Shown piece by piece: positions 22,809 to 31,500 of a DNA stretch of 64,000 nt. The stretch lies in assembly GCF_001557875.1 (NCBI RefSeq), contig NZ_LNRF01000011.1, positions 1-64,000 of the forward strand. The letters run 5' to 3'. Under the pieces are notes generated by a model, which was not told the origin of the DNA, made no database searches, and saw nothing but the letters and a program-made list of their open reading frames with translations. The position numbers and the translations under genes are program-made. Positions within the stretch are counted from its first letter, which is position 1. Each line of letters starts with the position of its first letter. Origin of the DNA: Vibrio splendidus. Its GTDB lineage: Bacteria > Pseudomonadota > Gammaproteobacteria > Enterobacterales > Vibrionaceae.

Positions 22809-24713
22809 ATGAGCGAAACGGCAACGCAAAATAAAGAGACTCGTGGCTTTCAATCTGAAGTAAAACAACTACTTCATCTAATGATTCACTCACTGTATTC
22901 AAATAAAGAAATCTTTTTACGTGAGCTGATCTCTAACGCATCTGACGCGGCTGATAAGCTTCGTTTTCAAGCTCTATCGAACGGTGACCTTTACCAAGGT
23001 GATGCAGATCTAGGTGTAAAACTTTCATTCAACGCTGAGGCAAATACGTTAACGATTTCTGATAACGGTATCGGTATGAGCCGTGACAACGTTATTGAGC
23101 ATTTAGGCACAATCGCTAAATCAGGTACTGCAGACTTTTTCTCAAAGCTATCTGAAGACCAAAGCAAAGACTCTCAATTGATTGGTCAATTTGGTGTTGG
23201 TTTCTACTCTGCATTCATCGTTGCTGACGCCGTAACGGTTCGCACACGTGCCGCAGGTCTTGCAAGCAATGAAGCGGTGCAATGGCACTCTGCTGGTGAA
23301 GGCGACTACACCATTGAAGACATCACGAAAGAGTCTCGTGGTACTGACATCATTCTTCATATGCGTGAAGACGGTAAAGAGTTCTTAAATGAATGGCGTC
23401 TGCGTGAAGTGATTGGTAAATATTCTGACCACATCGGCATTCCAGTTTCTATCTTCACAGCTGTGAAAGATGATGAAGGTAAAGACACCGAAGAGAAGCA
23501 CTGGGAACAGATCAACAAGGCGCAAGCGCTTTGGACTCGTAACAAGTCTGATATCGAGAAAGAAGAGTACCAAGAGTTTTACAAGCACGTATCTCACGAC
23601 TTTGCTGATCCACTAACCTGGAGCCACAACAAAGTTGAAGGTAAGAACGACTACACAAGTTTGCTTTACATCCCAGCAAAAGCGCCTTGGGACATGATGA
23701 ACCGTGACCACAAGAGCGGCTTAAAACTTTATGTACAGCGTGTATTCATCATGGATGATGCTGAGCAGTTCATGCCATCTTACATGCGTTTTGTGCGAGG
23801 CTTGATTGACTCAAACGATCTGCCACTGAACGTGTCTCGTGAAATTCTGCAAGATAACAAGGTAACTCAGTCTCTTCGTGGCGCATGTACTAAGCGTGTA
23901 CTGACTATGCTTGAGCGCATGGCGAAAAATGACAACGAAAAGTACCTAGAGTTCTGGAAAGAGTTTGGCCTAGTAATGAAAGAAGGCCCAGCGGAAGATA
24001 TGGCGAACAAAGAGAAGATCGCTAGCTTGCTTCGTTTCTCATCAACGGAAGTGGACTCGGCTGAACAAACCATCAGCTTGGCGTCTTACGTAGAGCGCAT
24101 GAAAGAAGGCCAAGATAAAATTTACTACCTAACAGCAGATAGCTACGCTGCTGCCAAGAACAGCCCACACTTGGAGCAGTTCAAAGCAAAAGGTATCGAA
24201 GTGGTTCTAATGTACGATCGCATCGACGAGTACGTAATGAACTATCTGACTGACTTTGACGGCAAACAGTTCCAATCGATCACTAAAGCGGGCTTAGATC
24301 TAAGCAAGTTCGAAGGTGAAGAAGAGAAAGAGAAGCAAAAAGAGACAGAAGAAGAGTTCAAGTCTGTTGTTGAGCGCACTCAATCTTACCTAGGTGGTCG
24401 TGTTAAAGAAGTTCGTACGACCTTCAAGCTAGCAACAACACCTGCGGTTGTTGTCACTGACGACTTCGAAATGGGCACGCAAATGGCTAAGCTTCTTGAA
24501 GCTGCGGGTCAAGCGGCACCAGAAGTTAAGTATATCTTTGAGATTAACCCTGAACACGCACTTGTGAAACAGATGGCTGATGAAGCTGATGAGCAAGCGT
24601 TTGGCCGTTGGGTTGAGTTACTCCTTGGCCAAGCTATGCTAGCTGAAAAAGGCTCAATGGAAGATCCGTCACAATTCTTGGGTGCAATCAACGAGCTACT
24701 AACAAAGCGTTAG
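22809..24713 (+). CDS. htpG: Molecular chaperone HtpG (Hsp90)
   Basis: A 634-residue cytosolic Hsp90 homologue. The N-terminal ATPase has ELISNASDAADKLRF, DNGIGM and GQFGVGFYSAF; the middle domain contains RVFIMDD and LPLNVSREILQ; the C-terminal dimerisation domain ends without MEEVD, as usual in bacteria. It assists folding of a subset of clients under heat stress. A heat-shock-like promoter lies upstream and a terminator downstream. In V. cholerae the divergent toxR-htpG arrangement has been linked to temperature effects on toxR expression. Confidence 0.98.
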   Translation: MSETATQNKETRGFQSEVKQLLHLMIHSLYSNKEIFLRELISNASDAADKLRFQALSNGDLYQGDADLGVKLSFNAEANTLTISDNGIGMSRDNVIEHLGTIAKSGTADFFSKLSEDQSKDSQLIGQFGVGFYSAFIVADAVTVRTRAAGLASNEAVQWHSAGEGDYTIEDITKESRGTDIILHMREDGKEFLNEWRLREVIGKYSDHIGIPVSIFTAVKDDEGKDTEEKHWEQINKAQALWTRNKSDIEKEEYQEFYKHVSHDFADPLTWSHNKVEGKNDYTSLLYIPAKAPWDMMNRDHKSGLKLYVQRVFIMDDAEQFMPSYMRFVRGLIDSNDLPLNVSREILQDNKVTQSLRGACTKRVLTMLERMAKNDNEKYLEFWKEFGLVMKEGPAEDMANKEKIASLLRFSSTEVDSAEQTISLASYVERMKEGQDKIYYLTADSYAAAKNSPHLEQFKAKGIEVVLMYDRIDEYVMNYLTDFDGKQFQSITKAGLDLSKFEGEEEKEKQKETEEEFKSVVERTQSYLGGRVKEVRTTFKLATTPAVVVTDDFEMGTQMAKLLEAAGQAAPEVKYIFEINPEHALVKQMADEADEQAFGRWVELLLGQAMLAEKGSMEDPSQFLGAINELLTKR

Positions 24714-24747
24714 TCTTTCGACTTTAGGTTAAGTCAATAATTGTAAT

Positions 24748-24777
24748 AAAAAGCTCGCAAATGCGGGCTTTTTTTAT
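24748..24777 (+). terminator. Terminator after htpG
   Basis: The stem AAAGC(t)CGC/GCG(g)GCTTT is followed by a T-run. It lies about 35 bases past the htpG stop. Confidence 0.85.
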
Positions 24778-25101
24778 GAACGTCGTTGAAAATTGACCTA
24801 ACGTGGTCAACGTCACCGTTATCGTCACAACAAATGTTGTCGATGCATTCTTTAGTCGTAAATTCAGCCAAATTGAATATTAATGTGATAGAATGCTCGA
24901 CCTAATCAGCTGGGGCTAGGAAGCTACTATCTCCAGTTGTATGATTTTTAAACGTTATACCGAAACTTACCGTTTTGCTTCTGTTCACAGTTTTGCTTAG
25001 CCTCAATGGTTACTTAACTCTTTCTGTTCATCCTAAAAATGAGCAAGAATGGAGGGATAGTGAGCTTCGGTATAAATCATAATTTTATAAGAGGATTAAA
25101 C
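24778..25101. other. Region between htpG and adk
   Basis: About 320 bases. TAGAAT near 24890 could be a -10 box for adk, but no good -35 is visible. An in-frame ATG at 25039 would extend Adk by 21 non-conserved residues and is not used. AGAGGA precedes the chosen adk start. I see no other gene here. Confidence 0.4.
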
Positions 25102-25746
25102 ATGCGCATCATTCTTCTAGGTGCTCCTGGCGCGGGTAAAGGTACTCAAGCTAACTTCATCATGAACAAATTTGGTATCCCTCAAATTTCAACTGGTGAC
25201 ATGCTACGTGCTGCTATCAAAGCGGGTACTGAGCTTGGTAAGCAAGCAAAATCAGTAATCGACGCTGGTCAGCTAGTTTCTGATGAAATTATCCTTGGTC
25301 TTATCAAAGAGCGTATCGCTCAAGATGACTGTGAGAAAGGTTTCCTACTAGACGGTTTCCCACGTACAATCCCACAAGCTGATGGCCTAAAAGAAATGGG
25401 CATCGCTGTTGATTACGTTGTTGAATTCGACGTAGCTGACGATGTGATTGTTGAGCGTATGGCTGGTCGTCGTGCTCACCTTCCTTCTGGTCGTACATAC
25501 CACAATGTGTACAACCCACCTAAAGAAGAAGGTAAAGATGACGTAACTGGCGAAGAGCTAGTTGTACGTGATGACGACAAAGAAGAAACAGTTCGTGCAC
25601 GTCTAGGCGTATACCACGATCAAACAGCTCCGCTAATCTCTTACTACGGTAAAGAAGCTGAAGCCGGTAACACTCAGTACCTTAAGTTTGACGGTACTAA
25701 GCAAGTTGCTGAAGTTAGTGCAGAACTTGAGAAAGCACTAGCATAA
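25102..25746 (+). CDS. adk: Adenylate kinase
   Basis: Catalyses ATP + AMP to 2 ADP in the cytosol; essential for adenine nucleotide balance. The start at 25102 gives 214 residues, exactly the E. coli length, with the P-loop GAPGAGKGT at residues 7-15. The AMP-binding region STGDMLRAAIKAGTELG and the LID segment GRRAHLPSGRTYHNVYNPP are present. The LID lacks the four zinc cysteines of some Gram-positive enzymes, as expected. The order htpG-adk-hemH is conserved with E. coli. Confidence 0.98.
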   Translation: MRIILLGAPGAGKGTQANFIMNKFGIPQISTGDMLRAAIKAGTELGKQAKSVIDAGQLVSDEIILGLIKERIAQDDCEKGFLLDGFPRTIPQADGLKEMGIAVDYVVEFDVADDVIVERMAGRRAHLPSGRTYHNVYNPPKEEGKDDVTGEELVVRDDDKEETVRARLGVYHDQTAPLISYYGKEAEAGNTQYLKFDGTKQVAEVSAELEKALA

Positions 25747-25782
25747 TTGGCTAACAGCCAGTTTTAGAATTTGATATATTGG

Positions 25783-25808
25783 AAGCGACCTTAAGGGTCG
25801 CTTTTTTT
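25783..25808 (+). terminator. Terminator after adk
   Basis: The stem AAGCGACC/GGTCGCTT is followed by TTTTT. It lies 37 bases past the adk stop. Confidence 0.88.
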
Positions 25809-26023
25809 GTTTCAATTTTTAGTACGATACCAATCTAGATAATTTGATTGCACATGATTCAGAACGGTTCAGGCCCGATGGTAGTGGCTAGCAATTGAGA
25901 GTGGATGTTGTGTATCTCATATGAAGAATGATTATTCAGACTTTCATTGAGGCGCAATGATCTTAAACTTATGCAGATTAGTATATTACTTTCCAGAAAT
26001 TCACATATTGGTCTCAGGTATCT

Positions 26024-26986
26024 ATGGAAAATAATAAAAAGCAGGGCGTTTTACTGGTGAACTTAGGCACACCAGATTCAGCGACCCCAGCTGGCGTTCG
26101 TCGATTTTTGAGTGAATTCTTACATGACAAGCGAGTCGTAAATCTAACGCGTTGGCTTTGGTGTCCAATCTTGCACGGGGTGATTTTGCCGATTCGCTCC
26201 CCTAAAGTGGCTAAGTTGTATCAGTCTGTTTGGATGGATGATGGCTCACCGCTGCTTGTTTACTCTCAAAGACAAGCTGAAAAGCTTCAGAAGAAATTAG
26301 AGATGCCTGTTGCGTTGGGTATGACCTATGGTAACCCAAGCTTAAAGACTGGTGTTGAGCAACTGATGGAGCAGGGCGTTGAAGACATCATCGTACTGCC
26401 TTTATACCCTCAGTACTCTGGGACAACCACAGCGGCTGTTTCTGATGGTTTAACCAAAGCCTTTAAACAGATGCCAGTTATTCCGAGCTATCGCTTTATT
26501 CGCGACTATTACGCTCACCCAAGCTACGTAAGGGCATTGGCTGAAAGTGTCCGTAGTCATTGGGACAAAAATGGCAGAGCCGATCATCTCGTTTGTTCTT
26601 TCCACGGTATTCCGAAGCGATTGGCTGATGAGGGCGATATCTATCCTCAACATTGTGAAGCGACGACAAAACTGCTTGCTATTGAATTAGGCTTATCAGC
26701 GGACGATATCACCATGACATACCAGTCTCGATTTGGTCGGGAGGAGTGGTTGAAGCCTTACACGGACGAGACACTTGAATCGCTGCCGAGCAAAGGCATC
26801 AAGAAGATCGATATCATGGCGCCTGCATTTTCGGTTGACTGTTTGGAAACACTAGAAGAGATTTCAGAACAGTGTAAAGAGACTTTCATTGATGCTGGTG
26901 GGTCGGACTTTAGCTACATTATGTGTCTGAACGATAGAGACTCCCACATCGATATGATGGCAGAGTTAGTAGCGCTATATCGCTAA
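26024..26986 (+). CDS. hemH: Ferrochelatase
   Basis: Inserts Fe(II) into protoporphyrin IX, the last step of protoheme synthesis, at the inner face of the membrane. At 320 residues it matches the enteric enzyme. The N-terminus GVLLVNLGTPDSATP and the catalytic histidine H194 in CSFHGIPKRL are intact, and the conserved acidic helix CLETLEEISEQ carries the second metal-site residue. It follows adk in the conserved order, has its own terminator, and is convergent with the peptide permease gene. Confidence 0.97.
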   Translation: MENNKKQGVLLVNLGTPDSATPAGVRRFLSEFLHDKRVVNLTRWLWCPILHGVILPIRSPKVAKLYQSVWMDDGSPLLVYSQRQAEKLQKKLEMPVALGMTYGNPSLKTGVEQLMEQGVEDIIVLPLYPQYSGTTTAAVSDGLTKAFKQMPVIPSYRFIRDYYAHPSYVRALAESVRSHWDKNGRADHLVCSFHGIPKRLADEGDIYPQHCEATTKLLAIELGLSADDITMTYQSRFGREEWLKPYTDETLESLPSKGIKKIDIMAPAFSVDCLETLEEISEQCKETFIDAGGSDFSYIMCLNDRDSHIDMMAELVALYR

Positions 26987-27045
26987 TAGTTGTTGAGCGT
27001 CGATTACGGTTTATCGTTAACAGTAAGGCGTATCATACAAATAAC

Positions 27046-27074
27046 AAAAGGGCTGCTCATTGAGCAGCCCTTTT
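27046..27074. terminator. Bidirectional terminator between hemH and the POT permease
   Basis: A perfect 14-bp stem AAAAGGGCTGCTCA with its complement and a one-base spacer, A-run and T-run on either side. It serves both convergent genes. Confidence 0.85.
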
Positions 27075-27109
27075 GACTAGGATATTTCGTGTTGAAACGG
27101 CTTTAGAGT

Positions 27110-28507
27110 TTAAGCAACAGATGTTTCTGTAGCTTGTTCAGTTTTTGGCTCTGCTTCAAGCGTCATATTAGTTTCTACGCCATGCATCCATGACACTAGC
27201 TTACCTGCACAAAGAAGCAATAATATGCCACTAACCGTTGCAGTGATTGCAATACCACTGAAGATAGACATTGCACCAAGTTCGCCAACGTGAGAACCAA
27301 CTAGACCTGCTACGTAGTTTGCAATTGCATTGAAGCCAAACCATGCACCCATCATTAATGATGCTAGGCGAAGCGGAGCTAACTTAGTGACCAACGACAG
27401 GCCAATAGGCGATAGACAAAGCTCACCAAGGGTATGGAAGAAGAAAGCACCGACTAGCCATAGCATTGATGTTTTCACTGTTAGGTCGCCGCCTTGCTCC
27501 ATTACCGCACCCATCATGCACACAAAGCCAAGTGCCAAGAAGAACAATGCCATTGCAAACTTAACAGGAGAGTTTGGTTCACGTTTACCTAGTTTCACCC
27601 AGAACGCAGCAATGATTGGAGCAAGTGTAATGATGAAGAATGGGTTCAAAGATTGGAACCAAGCAGCAGGAACTTCAAAGCCACCAATCATACGGTCAGT
27701 ATATTGTTGAGTATAGATGTTCATTAGGCCGCCAGCTTGTTCAAAGCCCGCCCAGAAAACAATCACGAACAGACCCATGATAAGAATTACTTTTAGTCTG
27801 TCGAACTCTTCTTTGGTCAGTGGCGCTTTTTCTTTAGATTTGTTCAGTGCTTTCGCTCGTGCAGCCGCAGGCACAGAACCGATGTTGCCTAACCAAGACT
27901 GAGCCATTGTCATTTGCATGATCAAGCTAATAACCATACCAATACCAGCGGCTAGGAAACCAGCCTTCCAACCGAATGAATCAACTGCAGCGCCTGAAAT
28001 TAAGCCACCCAGTAGTGCACCTAAGTTGATGCCCATGTAGAAAATGGTGAAAGCACCGTCACGGCGGTTATCGCCCTCTTGGTATAGATCGCCAACCATG
28101 GTTGAGATGTTTGGCTTAAACATACCGTTACCACTGATTAGCAGTGCTAAACCAAGGTACAGAGCGTTCACTTGGTCTAAACCGATGAAGCCGTTAGGCA
28201 GAGCCAGTGTAAATTGGCCAAGTGCCATTAATACACCGCCAATCAGAATTGATTTACGCTGTCCTAAGTAGTTATCGGCAATCCATCCACCAATTAATGG
28301 TGTGATGTAGACTAAGCCGGTGTAAATACCATAGAGATCGAGTGCGTCTTTCGTTGACCAACCAAGTCCACCGTTGAGGGTAGTGTCAGTCAAAAATAAG
28401 ACAAGGATGGCACGCATCGCATAGTAAGAGAAACGTTCCCATAGCTCTGTGCTAAAAAGTAGAAATAGGCCTCTAGGGTGGCCAAAGATGTTGTGGTTGC
28501 TTGGCAT
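27110..28507 (-). CDS. POT-family proton-coupled oligopeptide permease
   Basis: A 465-residue major-facilitator protein of the PTR/POT family, importing di- and tripeptides with protons. The signature ELWERFSYYAMRAILVLFL (ExxERFxYY, the proton-coupling motif) is at residues 21-39. FTIFYMGINLGAL and ELCLSPIGLSLVTKLAP are also family segments. About 12-14 hydrophobic helices are visible. Which E. coli Dtp protein it corresponds to cannot be told by eye. It is a single gene, divergent from rfaH with a 500-base gap. Confidence 0.92.
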   Translation of the reverse strand: MPSNHNIFGHPRGLFLLFSTELWERFSYYAMRAILVLFLTDTTLNGGLGWSTKDALDLYGIYTGLVYITPLIGGWIADNYLGQRKSILIGGVLMALGQFTLALPNGFIGLDQVNALYLGLALLISGNGMFKPNISTMVGDLYQEGDNRRDGAFTIFYMGINLGALLGGLISGAAVDSFGWKAGFLAAGIGMVISLIMQMTMAQSWLGNIGSVPAAARAKALNKSKEKAPLTKEEFDRLKVILIMGLFVIVFWAGFEQAGGLMNIYTQQYTDRMIGGFEVPAAWFQSLNPFFIITLAPIIAAFWVKLGKREPNSPVKFAMALFFLALGFVCMMGAVMEQGGDLTVKTSMLWLVGAFFFHTLGELCLSPIGLSLVTKLAPLRLASLMMGAWFGFNAIANYVAGLVGSHVGELGAMSIFSGIAITATVSGILLLLCAGKLVSWMHGVETNMTLEAEPKTEQATETSVA

Positions 28508-29009
28508 AAGTTTTACTAATTTTAGGTATTAAAAGATTTTATAGTCATTCATGTATACACAGTGGGATAAAAGTCTGCAATAGACGTATTTTATGGTCAC
28601 GATAACTTGGTTTGGTTAAGGTGTTGATATTAAATAACTTTACTTTTAATGTTGCCCATTTTAGGTGTGCTGCAAACTAATTTTCCAGATTTGAGCTGGT
28701 TGGTAAACAACCGTTTTAAATGATCTATCAAATAGAAATGTTTAGATGTATTTGTATATTGTATCATTTGGAGTTTAAATGGAATGTCGTTCTAATTTGG
28801 GTACGGCATACATATGCTTACAACAATGAGTCTTTTGATCTCTAAATGATCCCTGTACAATGCTTAACCACTTTCGATACCTATAACTTTTGTTGATAAG
28901 TTGGTCTGTTACGCATAATTTCTTGTTTATCAGTCTTCATTTTATTAACGGCGATTAAACCGTTTTAGGCTTGTGGTAAAATGTTTAAAAATAGAAAATG
29001 GCTAGTAAA
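28508..29009. other. Intergenic region between the POT permease and rfaH
   Basis: About 500 AT-rich bases between divergent genes. It must contain both promoters. I could not identify an operator, hairpin or small open frame with a ribosome binding site that I would defend. Confidence 0.4.
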
Positions 29010-29516
29010 ATGAAACGTTGGTATTTGCTCTACTGTAAGCGTGGTGATCAAAAACGCGCTCAACAGCACCTAGAAAATCAGGGGGTAGAGTGCTTTTACC
29101 CTCAAATAGAAGTCGAAAAGGTGGTTAGAGGGAAAGAAAAGCAGGTCAAAGAACCGCTGTTTCCGTCTTACATCTTTGTTCGCTTTGACTATGAACAAGG
29201 TCCTAGCTTCACGACCGTTCGTTCAACACGTGGCGTTGTGGACTTTATTAAGTTCGGTGCTCGGCCGCACGAAGTCCAAGGAGACTTAGTGTTTGAGCTC
29301 AAAGAGTTCGAGAAGTGCTGCAGCATAGAAACTGAAGATTGTTGTGTTGAGTTTGAATCTGGGCAGGTAGTTAAGATTCAGAGTGGTCAGTTTGCTGGGG
29401 TTGAAGCTATTTTCGATCAGAAAGACGGTGAGGCTCGATCGATTATGCTGGTGAAAATGATCAGCCAAGTGGTTCCAATCAGTATTGAGAACGAAGCACT
29501 ACAAGCTCGCGCATAA
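29010..29516 (+). CDS. rfaH: Transcription antitermination protein RfaH
   Basis: A NusG paralogue that is recruited at ops elements and suppresses polarity in long surface-polysaccharide operons. I start it at 29010 (MKRWYLLYCKRGDQKRAQQH), giving 168 residues in register with E. coli RfaH; an ATG 12 bases upstream is possible. The N-terminal NGN domain contains EPLFPSYIFVRF and TRGVVDFIKFG. The C-terminal part has GQVVKIQSGQFAGVEAIF and DGEARSIMLV, the region that refolds from helix to KOW barrel in E. coli. No ops element was found in the window, so its targets lie elsewhere. Confidence 0.95.
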   Translation: MKRWYLLYCKRGDQKRAQQHLENQGVECFYPQIEVEKVVRGKEKQVKEPLFPSYIFVRFDYEQGPSFTTVRSTRGVVDFIKFGARPHEVQGDLVFELKEFEKCCSIETEDCCVEFESGQVVKIQSGQFAGVEAIFDQKDGEARSIMLVKMISQVVPISIENEALQARA

Positions 29517-29544
29517 CGGCAGTAATAAAAAATAGGCTTAAAAC

Positions 29545-29571
29545 AAAAGGCGCATAACGCGCCTTTTTTAG
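29545..29571. terminator. Terminator between rfaH and asnB
   Basis: The stem AAAAGGCGC/GCGCCTTTT has a five-base loop and a T-run. It serves the convergent rfaH and asnB genes. Confidence 0.85.
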
Positions 29572-29595
29572 TCTTTAGGATTTGTTCAAAACGCT

Positions 29596-31266
29596 CTAAG
29601 CGTTGTAAGCATCGTTGTGAACGGCTTGTACTGCACGTCCAGATGGGTCGACACAGTTTTTGAATGACTCATCCCACTCAATCGCTTTCGCTGATGAACA
29701 AGCAACTGAAGGACCACCAGGTACACATTCTGCCGCTGATTCTAGAGGGAATAGCTCCTCAAAGATTTCACGGTAAGCATAACCTTCTTTGGTTGTCGGC
29801 GTGTTGTAAGGGAAACGGAACTTAGCAGCTTCCATTTGTTGATCCGTTACTTTTGCTTCAGCCGTTGCTTTCAATGTATCAATCCAATCGTAGCCAACAC
29901 CATCAGAGAACTGCTCTTTTTGACGCCATGCGATTGAATCTGGTAGGTAGTCTTCAAAACACTCACGCAGGATGTGCTTCTCCATCTTACCGTTACCACA
30001 CATCTTATCTTCAGGGTTCAGACGCATTGCGACATCGATGAACTCTTTATCCAAGAATGGTACACGGCCTTCAACACCCCATGCCGCTAGCGATTTGTTT
30101 GCACGAGCACAGTCGAACATGCTTAGAGCAAGCAGCTTACGTACTGTCTCTTCGTGGAACTCTTTCGCGTTTGGCGCTTTATGGAAGTAAAGGTAGCCAC
30201 CAAAGATTTCATCAGCACCTTCACCAGACAGTACCATTTTGATGCCCATTGCTTTGATCTTACGAGCAAGCAAGTACATTGGCGTTGATGCACGAATCGT
30301 TGTTACATCGTAAGTCTCGATATGGTAGATAACATCACGGATGGCATCTAAGCCTTCCTGAATAGTGTAAGTCATCTCGTGGTGAACAGTACCGATCTTG
30401 TCTGCAACTTCACGAGCAGCGATAAGATCTGGTGCGCCTTCAAGGCCAACAGCGAATGAGTGCAGTTGTGGCCACCAAGCTTCAGATTGCTCGTCATCTT
30501 CGATACGCATCGCAGCAAAGCGTTTAGCAACGGCAGAAGTAATTGATGAATCAAGGCCACCAGATAAAAGTACACCGTAAGGAACGTCAGTCATTAGTTG
30601 ACGTTTAACAGCTGCTTCTAGCGCCTCAGTCAGTTCTTCTTTGCTTGTGCTGTTACCTTGTACTGCGGCGTACTCGTTCCAATCGCGGATGTAGTAGCGT
30701 TGAGGTTCTGCATCTTTCGAAGAGTAGAAGCTACCAGGAGGGAATTCACTGATCGTTTTACATACTTCAACCAATGCTTTCATCTCTGAAGCAACGTAGT
30801 AGTTGCCGTGCTCATCGTAACCTTGGTAAAGCGGGATAATACCAATATGGTCGCGGCCCACTAGGTACTCGTCTTTCTCTTCGTCGTATAAAACGAATGC
30901 GAAAATACCGTTAAGTTCTTCTAGAAGGTCTGCACCCATCTCTTGGTAAAGCGCTAGGATAACTTCACAGTCAGAATCAGTCTGGAACTGGTACTTATCT
31001 TCATAGCGTGCGCGAAGTTCTTTGTGGTTATAAATTTCACCGTTCACTGCAAGAATGTGCTTTTTGTCTTGGCTGTATAGTGGTTGAGCACCACTGTTCA
31101 AGCCAACAATAGCAAGACGTTCATGAGCAAGGATTGCTTTTTCACCTGCATAGATACCAGACCAGTCTGGACCACGGTGACGAAGCTTTTTAGACATTTC
31201 TAAAGCAATAGGGCGAAGTGCTGCGGCATCACTTTTAATGTCGAGAATGCCAAATACTGAACACAT
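29596..31266 (-). CDS. asnB: Glutamine-hydrolysing asparagine synthetase B
   Basis: Makes asparagine from aspartate, ATP and glutamine. At 556 residues it matches E. coli AsnB (554). The N-terminal glutaminase begins MCSVFGILD, with Cys2 as the catalytic nucleophile after Met removal, and has LRHRGPDWSG and AVNGEIYNH. The C-terminal synthetase has the pyrophosphate loop LLSGGLDSS near residue 231 and GEGADEIFGGYLYFH. A single gene with about 230 bases to the antiporter gene upstream. Confidence 0.98.
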   Translation of the reverse strand: MCSVFGILDIKSDAAALRPIALEMSKKLRHRGPDWSGIYAGEKAILAHERLAIVGLNSGAQPLYSQDKKHILAVNGEIYNHKELRARYEDKYQFQTDSDCEVILALYQEMGADLLEELNGIFAFVLYDEEKDEYLVGRDHIGIIPLYQGYDEHGNYYVASEMKALVEVCKTISEFPPGSFYSSKDAEPQRYYIRDWNEYAAVQGNSTSKEELTEALEAAVKRQLMTDVPYGVLLSGGLDSSITSAVAKRFAAMRIEDDEQSEAWWPQLHSFAVGLEGAPDLIAAREVADKIGTVHHEMTYTIQEGLDAIRDVIYHIETYDVTTIRASTPMYLLARKIKAMGIKMVLSGEGADEIFGGYLYFHKAPNAKEFHEETVRKLLALSMFDCARANKSLAAWGVEGRVPFLDKEFIDVAMRLNPEDKMCGNGKMEKHILRECFEDYLPDSIAWRQKEQFSDGVGYDWIDTLKATAEAKVTDQQMEAAKFRFPYNTPTTKEGYAYREIFEELFPLESAAECVPGGPSVACSSAKAIEWDESFKNCVDPSGRAVQAVHNDAYNA

Positions 31267-31435
31267 AGAACTTCCTTTTAAATAATTTCCAAATCAACTG
31301 CATTCAATTTGCCATTCTGGCTAAAAAAAGCAACCGGATGTGAGCAAAAAAATAATATAAAGGGTGTTCTGTTAGAAAATATCTAATTTTTACGTGATTT
31401 TGGTGTGTGGTGTTTAATTGCGGTTGTTTTTTTAA

Positions 31436-31481
31436 ACAAAAACCTCTCAAAAGTGCAAAAAGCAGGCAGTTTTGAGAGGTT
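31436..31481 (-). terminator. Terminator after the antiporter gene
   Basis: A perfect 12-bp stem AACCTCTCAAAA with its complement and a 17-base loop, followed on the minus strand by TTTTTG. It lies 20 bases past the stop. Confidence 0.8.
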
Positions 31482-31500
31482 GAGTAGAACGCGTCTAATA

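Noticed and set aside
28508..29009. Ops element for RfaH or a leader in the rfaH upstream gap
   Set aside because: No GGCGGTAGNNT-like sequence was found there, and RfaH does not normally act on its own gene.
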